A DNA stretch of 64,000 nt from Alphaproteobacteria bacterium (GTDB taxonomy: Bacteria; Pseudomonadota; Alphaproteobacteria; UBA8366), in assembly GCA_028281325.1 (NCBI GenBank), contig JANQKC010000021.1, forward strand, positions 186,001-250,000, given 5' to 3'. A program made the translations under genes and the position numbers. How positions within the stretch are numbered: position 1 is the first letter of the stretch; the number at the start of each line of letters is the position of its first letter. Under the pieces are notes generated by a model that saw only the letters and a list, made by a program, of their open reading frames with translations, was not told the origin of the DNA and did not search any database. Positions 26,702 through 35,457 of the stretch are shown here, one piece after another.

Positions 26702-27904
26702 TCAGGGCGCAATGATCTTGCCGATCTCTTCGATGACACGGTCGATATCGTCGTCGCCGAGCCCGTTATAGTAAGGCAAGGCAAGACTGCTGCCGTAAAA
26801 GGCCGCCGCTCCGGGCAAATCCGGATCGCCATACCGGTCGCGATAGTAAGGTTGCCACGCGACCGGCGTGTACAGCACCTGCGTCCCGATGCCCCTCTCC
26901 CGCAACCGGTTCATCAGCGTCGCGCGATCCATCCCGATCGCCGGGAAATCGATATGCACGAGATAGAGATGCAGGACCGTATCCGTGTTGCCCTGCTCCA
27001 TGATCGTCCGCAGCTTCGGGTGCAGCGGGGCCAGCCCTTCGTCGTACCGCGCCCGCATTTCCCTGCGGCGTTCGGCGATGCGCTCCAGCTTGAGCACCTG
27101 GGAGCGCGCTAACGCGCATTGAATCTCGCTAAGGCGGTAGTTGTATCCGATTTCCTGCATTTCGTAGTACCAGGGGTTGGGATCCCCATTGCCGTCAAAC
27201 GCCTGTTCGGTATTGGCAAAGCCGCTGCGCGTCATACCGTGGTTGCGCAGCAACAGCATGCGATCGCGCACGGCCGCATCCTTGCACGTCGTCACGCCGC
27301 CCTCGCCGCTGGCGATCGTCTTGGTCGGGTGAAAGGAAAAGGTTGCAGCGTCCGAATAGCGGCAGTCGCCGACCCAACCCTCACCGCTATCCGCATACCG
27401 ATAGCGGCCACCCAGCGCATGGCAGGAATCCTCGACGACGGACCAACCCCGCTCCAACGCCATCTCCGACAGCGCCGGCATGTCCACGAGGCGTCCGGCC
27501 ATATGGACCGGATAAACGGCCTTGACCCCGGAACCGGCACCGGCGGCCGCTTTTTCCAGATGTTCCAGTTCCATCAATCCGGTCGTCGGATCGACATCGG
27601 CGAAGACGACCTCGCCGCCCGCCATGCGCACAGCATTCGCCGTCGCCAGGAAGGTCATCGTCGGCACGATCACCTTGTCGCCAGGCCCGATACCGAGCGC
27701 CATCGTCGCAAGATGCAGCGCCGCCGTGCCGCTGCTGCACGAAACGGCATACGGCGCCGACGTCGCGTCGGCGAAAGCTTGCTCGAAGGCTCCAACCTGC
27801 GGCCCCATTGTCAGGAAGTCGCTTTCGAGCACCTCGGTCACGGCTTCGATATCATCCCGTTCGAGAACCGGTTTGCCGTAGGGTAGAAAAGGTAGATCAG
27901 CCAA
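26702..27904 (-). CDS. pseC: PseC-like UDP-4-amino-sugar aminotransferase
   Basis: A 400-residue DegT/DnrJ/EryC1 aminotransferase. The N-terminal FLPYGKPVLERDDIEAVTEVL and SDFLTMGPQVGAFEQAFA are characteristic of PseC, which adds the C4 amino group to UDP-2-acetamido-2,6-dideoxy-L-arabino-hexos-4-ulose. The PLP lysine is Lys195 in SFHPTKTIASGEGG, and EDSCHALGGRY supplies the cofactor-binding Asp. It follows the ABC flippase by 41 bases and precedes the GT42-like gene by 4. The nearest source of its 4-keto substrate in the window is the FnlA-type dehydratase at 32851-33885. Confidence 0.88.
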   Translation of the reverse strand: MADLPFLPYGKPVLERDDIEAVTEVLESDFLTMGPQVGAFEQAFADATSAPYAVSCSSGTAALHLATMALGIGPGDKVIVPTMTFLATANAVRMAGGEVVFADVDPTTGLMELEHLEKAAAGAGSGVKAVYPVHMAGRLVDMPALSEMALERGWSVVEDSCHALGGRYRYADSGEGWVGDCRYSDAATFSFHPTKTIASGEGGVTTCKDAAVRDRMLLLRNHGMTRSGFANTEQAFDGNGDPNPWYYEMQEIGYNYRLSEIQCALARSQVLKLERIAERRREMRARYDEGLAPLHPKLRTIMEQGNTDTVLHLYLVHIDFPAIGMDRATLMNRLRERGIGTQVLYTPVAWQPYYRDRYGDPDLPGAAAFYGSSLALPYYNGLGDDDIDRVIEEIGKIIAP

Positions 27905-27945
27905 TTCGATTGCTCCGTTACAGTCGGATGCCGGTGAAGGTCAAC

Positions 27946-29859
27946 CTATCGCGCATCGGCGCGGGCCGGCGGCGTATCCAGCGACTGCAAGTCGAACAGG
28001 CGGCGGAAGACACCGTCGCCGCGACTCAAGGTTTGCCAGTCGCCGGTCTCCGCAACACGCCCGTCCTGCAGCACGATGATGAGTTCGGCCTCGCGAATGG
28101 CCGAGAAGCGGTGCGCGACGGTGACGATGGTCGTATCCGAAAACTCTTGCTTGAGGGTTCGCAAAAGCTCGTCCTCGGCGATGGCGTCCTGAGCGCTGGT
28201 CGCTTCGTCGAGTATCAAAACGTCAGGCTTGACCAGAAAGGCGCGCGCGATCTGGAGCCGTTGCCTCTGGCCGCCGGAAAGTGGCGTATCCGGACCACCG
28301 AGCGGCGTGTCGAATCCCTTAGGCGCGGCGCGAACGAAATCCAGGAGGTTGGCACGCGCCGCCGCCTCTTCGATATCGGCCATGTCGACCTCGTCATGGA
28401 ACATCGAAATGTTCTCCGCGATCGTGCCGTAGAAGATGTGGCCATGTTGGTGAATCGCGGCGATCCGTCGCCGCCAATCGGAGTCATCGATTTTGGCCAG
28501 CGGCGTGCCGCCGATGCGAATCTCGCCCGACGCAGGGTTGCGGAGCTTCGTCAAAAGATCGATCACCGTGCTCTTCCCCGCCCCGGACGGCCCCACGATA
28601 GCGGCGGTAGATCCGGCGGGTATCGTGAAGGTCAGGTCCTCCACCGCAGGAACGTCCGCGCTCCGGTACCGGTAGGATACTCGATCGTAGACGATGTCCC
28701 CGACGCCCGTCTCCGACACGGGCGGCGGCGTATCGGCGGCGGTCGCACCCCCATCATCGAGGAAATCAAGCAACGTCTCGGTCGTGTCCAGCCGCATCAT
28801 CAACGCGGACCGAACGGTATTGAGCTGCGCGACGGGACCGTACATGCGCAGCAACAGGAAGATCACAACCAGCAGCCCCTGGAACCCGGCGAGCGGAGTC
28901 CGGTCGTCCGACAGCATGACGAAGAGCATCAAACCGAGCCCGCACAGCGCGAGGGCAATACCGCGCTGAACGGGCGTAATCGCGCTCAACAACAGGACGG
29001 ACCGACGGCGCGTACGCCAGAGCGTCCGCATAAGTTTTTCGGCCATTGCCAGGAAGATCGCCCGGCGCCCCGCGATGGTGATGTCGCGAAGCCCGTGCAC
29101 GCTGTCCTGCAGCTGGTCGTGATAGGCGATCTGGATATCCCGCAACACCGCCCCGATCCGCTGTTGGCGGAGGACCATGCGGTTGGTGACGACGACGAGT
29201 ATCAACATGATGGCCCCCACGGCGATGAAGGCGACAGGCTCGACGACAAAGGCGCTGGCGGCGTAGAAGGCCAGGACGACACACAAACTGCCGAGCTGTA
29301 CCAGTTCCGAGGCAAATGCCGCAGTGCTCGGAGCAAAATTCACGCCATAGACGATCAGGTCGTTGCGCTTCGATCCAGCGACCTTTTCGAACGGCACCGA
29401 TAAGATGGACTTCGAGATTTCCGTTTTAAGGTGGATTTCAACATCCACGCCCAGCCTTTTCGATATCAGTTCATTGGTGAACAGAACCGCTTCCCGTAGA
29501 AGCTGAAGCACGATAATGCCGCCAATGCTCGCCAACGCCGCATTCTTCGCGCTCAGGCCGTGGAGCGGGTTCGCGATATCGCCGATAGCCGGAATCGCGA
29601 TGGTCGCCGTGCCGTCGAGGACCAGCACGAGGGCGGCGACCGCGGCGGCGCTCAACAAATCGAGCACGACGACAAACACGCTGAACAGGCCCACCAATAC
29701 AAGACGCCCGCGATAAGGTCTCAGAATCGCCAGCACGCGCGCGGAGACTTCCGCGAACTGCCGCGAGAAGGCAATGCTGATGAGCCGAATGAGTATTCTC
29801 TTCATCGATGAGATCGCGATCAGAAAATATCGCCGACGATCGTCAAAGTGCCGGGACAC
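27946..29859 (-). CDS. ABC transporter, fused permease-ATPase (PglK/MsbA-type flippase)
   Basis: A 637-residue half-transporter. Residues about 40-330 hold six membrane segments. The ATPase domain (about 385-630) has Walker A GPSGAGKST near 424, signature LSGGQRQR near 525, Walker B VLILDEATS near 550 and the switch His in VTVAHRFSAI. By analogy to PglK and MsbA it would flip lipid-linked glycan across the inner membrane. It is the only transporter in the glycan locus, and no Wzx or Wzy gene was seen. The start may be GTG 29859 or ATG 29805. It lies 43 bases after the upstream glycosyltransferase. Confidence 0.93.
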   Translation of the reverse strand: MSRHFDDRRRYFLIAISSMKRILIRLISIAFSRQFAEVSARVLAILRPYRGRLVLVGLFSVFVVVLDLLSAAAVAALVLVLDGTATIAIPAIGDIANPLHGLSAKNAALASIGGIIVLQLLREAVLFTNELISKRLGVDVEIHLKTEISKSILSVPFEKVAGSKRNDLIVYGVNFAPSTAAFASELVQLGSLCVVLAFYAASAFVVEPVAFIAVGAIMLILVVVTNRMVLRQQRIGAVLRDIQIAYHDQLQDSVHGLRDITIAGRRAIFLAMAEKLMRTLWRTRRRSVLLLSAITPVQRGIALALCGLGLMLFVMLSDDRTPLAGFQGLLVVIFLLLRMYGPVAQLNTVRSALMMRLDTTETLLDFLDDGGATAADTPPPVSETGVGDIVYDRVSYRYRSADVPAVEDLTFTIPAGSTAAIVGPSGAGKSTVIDLLTKLRNPASGEIRIGGTPLAKIDDSDWRRRIAAIHQHGHIFYGTIAENISMFHDEVDMADIEEAAARANLLDFVRAAPKGFDTPLGGPDTPLSGGQRQRLQIARAFLVKPDVLILDEATSAQDAIAEDELLRTLKQEFSDTTIVTVAHRFSAIREAELIIVLQDGRVAETGDWQTLSRGDGVFRRLFDLQSLDTPPARADAR

Positions 29860-29902
29860 GGAACCCGCTCGCCAATGCTTGGGTTCAAGTCACAGACGGC
29901 CA

Positions 29903-30994
29903 CTATAGGTTTGCCAACACGTTATCAATGAGCTTGCCGAACCGAAAATTCTCGAGCACTACCTGATAGCTGGCCTCGACAAGACGGGCGCAGTAGGTTG
30001 GGTCAGACAACTTGTCGAACGCGTCGTCAAGATTGCTGTGATCGAGGGCGATAGGGATGTAGTGCTCATCCGGTCGAATGAATCCTTCGTAGAAACCTTC
30101 ATACAGCATCAGGACTGTTTTGCAGGCGGCGCTTTCGACGACGCGGCCGGTGATCAGACGAAGCCGCACCTCTTCGCTTTCACGGAACGGCGCCATCGTC
30201 TCGCGATAGACGCCGTCGAAACTCGCACCGGGGTTCGCCGCCATGTAGGCATTGACACGGTGTCGGGTCTTATCTTCCACGCTAAAGAAATCCGTGCCGG
30301 CTTCGGTCCCGAGCTGGGCCTTGCACCTTTGCAGAAATGCGGCCCATTCGGTCGGACTGAAGCGGTCCTCCGGTCGCATGGAAAAGTCCACCATCAATCC
30401 CCGTTCGCGAGCCGGCGGTTCAACCGCGGCCATGATCGCGGCCCGTTCCTGGTGTCCGAAATAGTATGGCTCCCGCTCGCCGCGGAAACCGATATCGATT
30501 GGACGCTTCTCCAACGACGGACCTGGATTGAAAAGGCGTTCATCGAGTCCACCTGCATGACACGGTACGACCGCAACGCCTGGCAGACGTCGTCGGTAGA
30601 TTTCAGCGATCTCTTCGCTAGATCCCAGCTGTGCCAGCACATTGACGCCAATCCGCTCGCAGAAAGACATTTTCTCCGGCATGTTCTTGTAGATGTTGGT
30701 GAGGAAAAAGATCTTCCGGGCATCGAGATCCGCAACCGTATCGACGAGATAGTCGGGCATTACCAGGCCATTGGCGAACGCGGAATGCAGGATAACCACA
30801 ACATCGGGCCGAAATACCCTGCTCATGTAGAAGGCCTTACCTCTCATCAATCTGCCATGCCGATTCAGATTGATCGGGTATACGGTCAAACCGGGATGGT
30901 TAGCGAAAGCCTTTGGCCATAGCGCGTGGTAAGAAAACGTCGTCTCGGGCGGCGCATTAAATATCAGGGCCACACGTAGCCTCGAGGAACTCAA
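29903..30994 (-). CDS. CgeB-like glycosyltransferase
   Basis: A 363-residue protein. The N-terminal VALIFNAPPETTFSYHALWPKAF and the C-terminal GRVVESAACKTVLMLYEGFY...FIRPDEHYIPI match CgeB-like GT-B proteins, in which the ESA...P element lies at the donor site. The middle contains DIGFRGEREPYYFGHQER. It probably transfers a sugar in the glycan path. Donor unknown. It precedes the ABC flippase gene, separated by 43 bases. Confidence 0.82.
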   Translation of the reverse strand: MSSSRLRVALIFNAPPETTFSYHALWPKAFANHPGLTVYPINLNRHGRLMRGKAFYMSRVFRPDVVVILHSAFANGLVMPDYLVDTVADLDARKIFFLTNIYKNMPEKMSFCERIGVNVLAQLGSSEEIAEIYRRRLPGVAVVPCHAGGLDERLFNPGPSLEKRPIDIGFRGEREPYYFGHQERAAIMAAVEPPARERGLMVDFSMRPEDRFSPTEWAAFLQRCKAQLGTEAGTDFFSVEDKTRHRVNAYMAANPGASFDGVYRETMAPFRESEEVRLRLITGRVVESAACKTVLMLYEGFYEGFIRPDEHYIPIALDHSNLDDAFDKLSDPTYCARLVEASYQVVLENFRFGKLIDNVLANL

Positions 30995-31299
30995 AACGCG
31001 TCTCCGAACAACATCACGTCACAACAGAGGTCAAGCAAAGTGTAATTTTTCATACGACGAGAGCAGAAAGCCGCGCTTCGGATTCAGGGAAAGCTGCTGT
31101 CAGACAACCCCAGCGTGCGTCGGCATAGTACTGACTTCGATGTGAAGATCGCCGGCGACTTGTCTCTTGGCACCACCAAAGTGGCCAAATCCATATTCGG
31201 GAAGGTCCGTAGTCACCTAGTTTGGTGGCGAAGACCTCAGCGACGAAGACCCATTTGAATTGTGTATTTGGCAATGCGGGATCGTCGCATGGTCGTCCA
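30995..31299. other. Intergenic gap inside the glycan locus
   Basis: About 305 bases between the CgeB-like gene and the formyltransferase. The only longer open frame (31050-31523, minus) runs antiphase through the formyltransferase 3' end and has no recognisable content. It may hold a promoter for the downstream genes, but no clear pair of boxes was seen. The sequence is more AT-rich than the rest of the locus. Confidence 0.4.
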
Positions 31300-32088
31300 T
31301 CAGCAGAGATCATGAAGATTGTACGGACGATCATAGTACGTGAGGAATGCGGAATAGTTCTCCGGAAGCAAATAGTGTTTGCGCGAACCACATCGAACAT
31401 ATGCAGGTTCATAAGGCGGAAAAAAGGAGGCCCGAATGCGCCTGTCTTTCTCATCCGCGTCCGGCACATTTGTAACATCGCGTAAAATTTGCACCGAGTT
31501 CCTTTTGTAAAACGTTCCCTCACCCATCATCGGTCGCCGCGGCACACGATTGTTTAATACATCGTCAAAGACTTGAGCCAGCTTTCGACTCGTGGCTTGC
31601 ACAGTCCTTTGGTAGAGACTAATTGCAGTCTCATCTTGACGAACAGGGAGCTTGAATTCGTACGCGAGATCACCGGAATCTACCTGCTCAGCCATCCAAT
31701 GTATCGTAGTCGCGTAGCTGTCATCTTTATTAACAATTGCATGGCATATCGAGTTGTAACCTTTATACCTAGGCAATGGAGAGTTATGTAAATTCAAAGC
31801 TCGCCAGTTTACCAATTCAAGAATTTCTTTAGGTAACTTCCAAATGTGTTGTATTGACAATATAAAGTCGACATCTTTTGTGTTCACGGCCTCTTTTATT
31901 AGGGCAGTATTGCGCTGAGCATTGGAAATAAAGATTGGTTGATTTGAGCTGTGAGGCTTCACCACATCTTCAAAAAACTCTTCGCTTGTCACCACGCCTT
32001 TCACGTCGATCACATGCGCAAAATCCTCAGAAAGGATTTTATATGCAGCTTGTGCAAAACGACGATCGCCAAGAAATAAAATTTTCAA
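31300..32088 (-). CDS. Sugar N-formyltransferase
   Basis: A 262-residue Fmt-like enzyme. LNLHNSPLPRYKGYNS gives the N-x-H pair (Asn99, His101) and VDSGD the catalytic Asp137, so the formyl-transfer triad is complete. The C-terminal IRASFFPPYEPAYV is the small terminal subdomain. Family members formylate the amino group of dTDP- or UDP-4-amino-4,6-dideoxy sugars using N10-formyl-tetrahydrofolate. The start is ATG 32088, 15 bases after the preceding methyltransferase stop. Both genes are AT-rich compared with flanking genes, which suggests recent joint acquisition. folD elsewhere in the window helps supply the folate donor. Confidence 0.9.
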   Translation of the reverse strand: MKILFLGDRRFAQAAYKILSEDFAHVIDVKGVVTSEEFFEDVVKPHSSNQPIFISNAQRNTALIKEAVNTKDVDFILSIQHIWKLPKEILELVNWRALNLHNSPLPRYKGYNSICHAIVNKDDSYATTIHWMAEQVDSGDLAYEFKLPVRQDETAISLYQRTVQATSRKLAQVFDDVLNNRVPRRPMMGEGTFYKRNSVQILRDVTNVPDADEKDRRIRASFFPPYEPAYVRCGSRKHYLLPENYSAFLTYYDRPYNLHDLC

Positions 32089-32103
32089 GATCCAAATCTC
32101 TTC

Positions 32104-32823
32104 CTAGAACCGAATGTCTACTCGCGCGACTGTCCGCCCATTCGGATACAGCGAGCTATCGTCCTGCAAGAGACCAGCGCTCAACTCAACAGGGACCTCA
32201 ACTCCGCAATTCTGAAGGCAGTTGATTAAGTGACTCCCGTTCCATGCCAAAAACCAGAGTTGTTCATCGGCATCCAGTCTTTTTGTTCGGTAGCTTCGAA
32301 CTTTGTTATAGACAGTAACTATTAGCCGTAGAAATTTTGCGCGCCGAGAGGCCCAATCAAGAAACAGCTCTAACCTCTGATCTACATTTGGAAATATGTC
32401 ATTCGCAATAACGAGATCAACATGGTCTGGCGCCGTCTCGTACCAGTCTTTGCGCAGAGCACAGAAGGTCGGTGAGTTTCTTTCTGCCGCAAGTATTGAA
32501 TTGTCATCATCATGTACAAGAGGATCAATAAGTGTATAGCGCGTCTGCGTGGCCAATCTTCGCGTGAGACAGGTTAGACCTCCTCCAACATCAATCACTT
32601 TCGTGTTTCGGTTTTCATGCTTGGAGAACAAGAGATCTCCGTAAAGGTCATCGAAGATCATCCTTTTCGCGGGCATGTTCTCCAACCATTGCTGGCAAAC
32701 TAGGCGTGTGTCTTGTGGGTCGGAGCATTCCCCCATCAATGATTTAATTCGATCTCCTTGCATATATTCTTGAAGGTCTTCCGGGCTATAGACCTTAAAC
32801 TCTACATTTTTGAAATTCAGCAT
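32104..32823 (-). CDS. Putative SAM-dependent methyltransferase, AT-rich
   Basis: About 239 residues. KVIDVGGGLTCLTRRLA (from residue 75) is a motif-I-like SAM-binding loop, and DLVIANDIFPNVDQRLELF resembles the post-II/IV region of class I methyltransferases. The rest is not recognised. It is paired with the formyltransferase (15-base gap) and shares its AT-rich composition and codon use. A sugar methyltransferase is the most likely role. Confidence 0.7.
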   Translation of the reverse strand: MLNFKNVEFKVYSPEDLQEYMQGDRIKSLMGECSDPQDTRLVCQQWLENMPAKRMIFDDLYGDLLFSKHENRNTKVIDVGGGLTCLTRRLATQTRYTLIDPLVHDDDNSILAAERNSPTFCALRKDWYETAPDHVDLVIANDIFPNVDQRLELFLDWASRRAKFLRLIVTVYNKVRSYRTKRLDADEQLWFLAWNGSHLINCLQNCGVEVPVELSAGLLQDDSSLYPNGRTVARVDIRF

Positions 32824-32850
32824 CCGATATCTCGCAGCGCTCTTCAGCCC

Positions 32851-33885
32851 CTAGACTCGCAAATCTATTTTCGATGTCACCGCAACTATCTCAGGCAGAC
32901 TGGCTAACAGCCGTACAATCTCAGGGACATCGAGCCCTTCTGCATTCTCCGACGTAAAGGCATCGATCTCGGCCGTCCTGGCCTCACCGTCCGTGAAAAA
33001 CCGTTCGAATTCCTGTCCGACCTGGCAGGGAATGCGCCAATAGTCGCCCTGATCCTCGGCGCGCGACAATTCTTCGGCGGTCGCCAACGTCTCATGCATC
33101 TTCTCGCCGGCGCGGATACCGATTATCTCGACTGGGTTTTTTGCCTCCATCAGGTCCAGACAGGCCTGTGCCATATCAGCCAGCGTTGCCGCCTTCGCCT
33201 TGCGGATGAACAGGTCGCCGTTGCCGCCACCCTTGAGCGCATGGAGCACGAGATCGACCGCATCGGAGAGCGGCAACAGGAAGCGCGTCATCCCCGGATG
33301 CGTCACCGTCAGCGGCGCATCCTGCCGGATCTGATCGATGAACAGCGGCAACACCGAGCCGCGCGAGAACATCACGTTGCCGTACCGGACGCCGCACAGC
33401 ACCGTCTTGTCGCCCGGCTGCTGGGCCTGCGCGCGCGCGATCATGATCTTTTCCATCATCATCTTGCTGCAGCCCATCGCGTTCACCGGATAGGCCGCCT
33501 TGTCCGTGCTCAGCACGACGAGTTTGTCCACACCATGATGCAGCGCGGCATCGATCACGTTGTCGGTGCCGATGATGTTCGTCTTGACCGCCTCCATCGG
33601 AAAGAACTCGCAGGACGGAACATGCTTGAGCGCGGCGGCATGGAATACCAGATCGGCGTCCTTCATGGCCCGTGCGATGCGCGCCGGGTCACGGACATCG
33701 CCGATCTCGAACCGAAGCCGATCATCTGCGAACGCAAGGCGCATGTCGTGCTGTTTCTTCTCGTCGCGGCTGAACACAACGATGCCCGCCACCTCGCCTT
33801 CGTCGAGCAGCCGCCGCGCCACGGTCTTGCCGAACGAGCCGGTGCCGCCCGTGATCAATACTGTCTTGTCCGTCAGACTCGTCAT
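32851..33885 (-). CDS. fnlA: UDP-GlcNAc 4,6-dehydratase/5-epimerase (FnlA/CapE type)
   Basis: About 344 residues. LITGGTGSFGKTVARRL, HAAALKHVPSCEFFPMEA, KTNIIGTDNV, LSTDKAAYPVNAMG and YGNVMFSRGSVLPLF follow FnlA/WbjB/CapE closely, and the C-terminal EDQGDYWRIP and SENAEGLDV are family features absent from PseB. It makes UDP-2-acetamido-2,6-dideoxy-beta-L-arabino-hexos-4-ulose. This is the first intermediate of UDP-L-FucNAc synthesis and also the known substrate of PseC. ATG 33885 is preferred over an in-frame TTG (33894) that overlaps the cupin stop. Confidence 0.93.
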   Translation of the reverse strand: MTSLTDKTVLITGGTGSFGKTVARRLLDEGEVAGIVVFSRDEKKQHDMRLAFADDRLRFEIGDVRDPARIARAMKDADLVFHAAALKHVPSCEFFPMEAVKTNIIGTDNVIDAALHHGVDKLVVLSTDKAAYPVNAMGCSKMMMEKIMIARAQAQQPGDKTVLCGVRYGNVMFSRGSVLPLFIDQIRQDAPLTVTHPGMTRFLLPLSDAVDLVLHALKGGGNGDLFIRKAKAATLADMAQACLDLMEAKNPVEIIGIRAGEKMHETLATAEELSRAEDQGDYWRIPCQVGQEFERFFTDGEARTAEIDAFTSENAEGLDVPEIVRLLASLPEIVAVTSKIDLRV

Positions 33886-33890
33886 TCCGC

Positions 33891-34307
33891 TCAACCCGCC
33901 AGTTTCGGGACCGTGTCGGGATCCGCCGGGTCGAATTCCTTGGACCCATAGGCCACGATGACCGCCGGTGCGTCACTTTCATTGACCAAGGCGTGCGACG
34001 TGCCGGGCCCGGCATGAACCAGCCGCGGGGCAGACGCATCGAGCGTTTCATCAACCACGCGACCGTCCGGCGTAGTCATCAACAGGCGCACGACGCCCGC
34101 CGCGCAGAAGAACCATTCGCCCTTCTTTTCGTGGTAGTGGTCGCCCCGGCGCATTCCCGGCTCGACGCTATATACGTAAATCTGCCCGCCGGACGGGACG
34201 CCCTGCGTCGTAAATCTCAACGCCTCGTAGAGCACGCCACGCTCATCGCTGTGGAGCGTTAAATCGTCAATCCGATACGGTGCGGACCAGTCCGTTGTCT
34301 TTGCCAT
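33891..34307 (-). CDS. Stand-alone CapF-type cupin (sugar 3-epimerase domain)
   Basis: A 138-residue cupin. PGMRRGDHYHEKKGEWFF and the C-terminal KEFDPADPDTVP closely follow the C-terminal cupin domain of CapF, which epimerises C3 of the FnlA/CapE product. In CapF this domain is fused to an N-terminal SDR reductase. Here the cupin is alone, and no matching reductase half was found in the window. It sits between fnlA and the 2-epimerase, where capF/fnlB would be expected. A WxcM/FdtA-like ketoisomerase is a weaker alternative. Confidence 0.82.
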   Translation of the reverse strand: MAKTTDWSAPYRIDDLTLHSDERGVLYEALRFTTQGVPSGGQIYVYSVEPGMRRGDHYHEKKGEWFFCAAGVVRLLMTTPDGRVVDETLDASAPRLVHAGPGTSHALVNESDAPAVIVAYGSKEFDPADPDTVPKLAG

Positions 34308-34317
34308 GACCGATTCC

Positions 34318-35457
34318 CTAGACGAATTTCTGTTCGGGCGGACCCCAAACCTGCTCGTCGACGACGCGCGTCATGCCCAGCACGATACGCACGACCTTTT
34401 TTGACACCTCGGCCTGACGGTAGGCTTCGGGCGCCGGCGATCTGTCCCTGTCGACCGGATCTTCGATCACCAGCTTGACCGCGCGAAGCACGTCGTCTTT
34501 CTGCAAGCCGGTGATCGGGCAATACCCGGCCTCCAGCGATTCCTGTTTTTCCGTCGATTTGCGGATCGCGACCGCCGGGAAGCCGAGGATGCTCGAATCC
34601 TCATGTATCGTGCCGCTGTCGGAGATAACGCATTTCGATTCCGTCTGCAGCCTGATGTAGTCGATCAGCCCGAACGGCTCATGCCACACGATTTCGGGGC
34701 TGCTGCTTTCGAGTAGGCCCAACTGCTCGAGGCGACGGCGCGTGCGCGGATGCGTGCTCACGACGATCGGACATTCGTATTCGTCGGCCAAGGCATTGAA
34801 AGTCTCGACCATCGTCGCGAGCGCGCCGCCCTTGTCGACATTCTCTTCGCGGTGAATGCTGGCCGCGATGTAGGCGCCCGGCGTCAGGCCGAGCGTCCCG
34901 AGAATCTCACTGGCAGCGAATTTGTCGGCCATGCCCTGATAGACCTCGTAAACCGGGCTGCCGACCACGAACACGTTGCGCGGATGAATGCCCTCGCGCA
35001 GGAGGTTCCGTCGGCTATGCTCCGTATAGGCCAGGTTGACGTCGGCGGTGTGATCGATAATGCGGCGATTGAGTTCCTCGGGCACATCGTTGTCGAAAGA
35101 CCGGTCCCCGGCTTCGATATGGAAGATCGGAATCTTCTTCCGCTTCGCCGGAATTGCCGAAAGGCCCGAGTTGGTGTCCCCGAGGATCACGATCGCGTCC
35201 GGTTTCTCGCGATCCATGATGTCGCCCGTCTGCTCGATGATCGCCGCCATTTGTCCCTGGATGCTATCGGACCGGGCGTTCAGCACATGGTCCGGAAGCC
35301 GGAGATCGAGGTCCTGAAAGAACACATCGTTCAGCGTGGGATCCCAGTTCTGACCGGTATGCACGAGCACATGGTCGCAATGCGCATCGAACATCTTGAT
35401 GATGCTGGCCAAGCGGATGATCTCCGGGCGCGTGCCCAGAATGGTCATGACTTTCAT
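34318..35457 (-). CDS. fnlC: UDP-N-acetylglucosamine 2-epimerase family (FnlC/CapG/WecB)
   Basis: About 379 residues from ATG 35457. TILGTRPEIIRLASIIKMFD, VHTGQNWDPTLND, IVILGDTNSGLSAIPAKRK, IEAGDRSFDNDVPEELNRR, SIHREENVD and CVISDSGTIHEDSSILG match the GT-B-fold C2-epimerases. In the context of fnlA and the CapF-like cupin it is most like FnlC/CapG (UDP-L-FucNAc formation) rather than WecB. It is joined to the upstream aminotransferase by an ATGA overlap (35454-35457). An in-frame extension to 35523 overlaps that gene and is rejected. Confidence 0.92.
   Translation of the reverse strand: MKVMTILGTRPEIIRLASIIKMFDAHCDHVLVHTGQNWDPTLNDVFFQDLDLRLPDHVLNARSDSIQGQMAAIIEQTGDIMDREKPDAIVILGDTNSGLSAIPAKRKKIPIFHIEAGDRSFDNDVPEELNRRIIDHTADVNLAYTEHSRRNLLREGIHPRNVFVVGSPVYEVYQGMADKFAASEILGTLGLTPGAYIAASIHREENVDKGGALATMVETFNALADEYECPIVVSTHPRTRRRLEQLGLLESSSPEIVWHEPFGLIDYIRLQTESKCVISDSGTIHEDSSILGFPAVAIRKSTEKQESLEAGYCPITGLQKDDVLRAVKLVIEDPVDRDRSPAPEAYRQAEVSKKVVRIVLGMTRVVDEQVWGPPEQKFV

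Noticed and set aside
31050-31523. 157-codon minus-strand frame after the formyltransferase
   Set aside because: It runs through the formyltransferase 3' end in another frame, has no ribosome-binding site and no recognisable motif.
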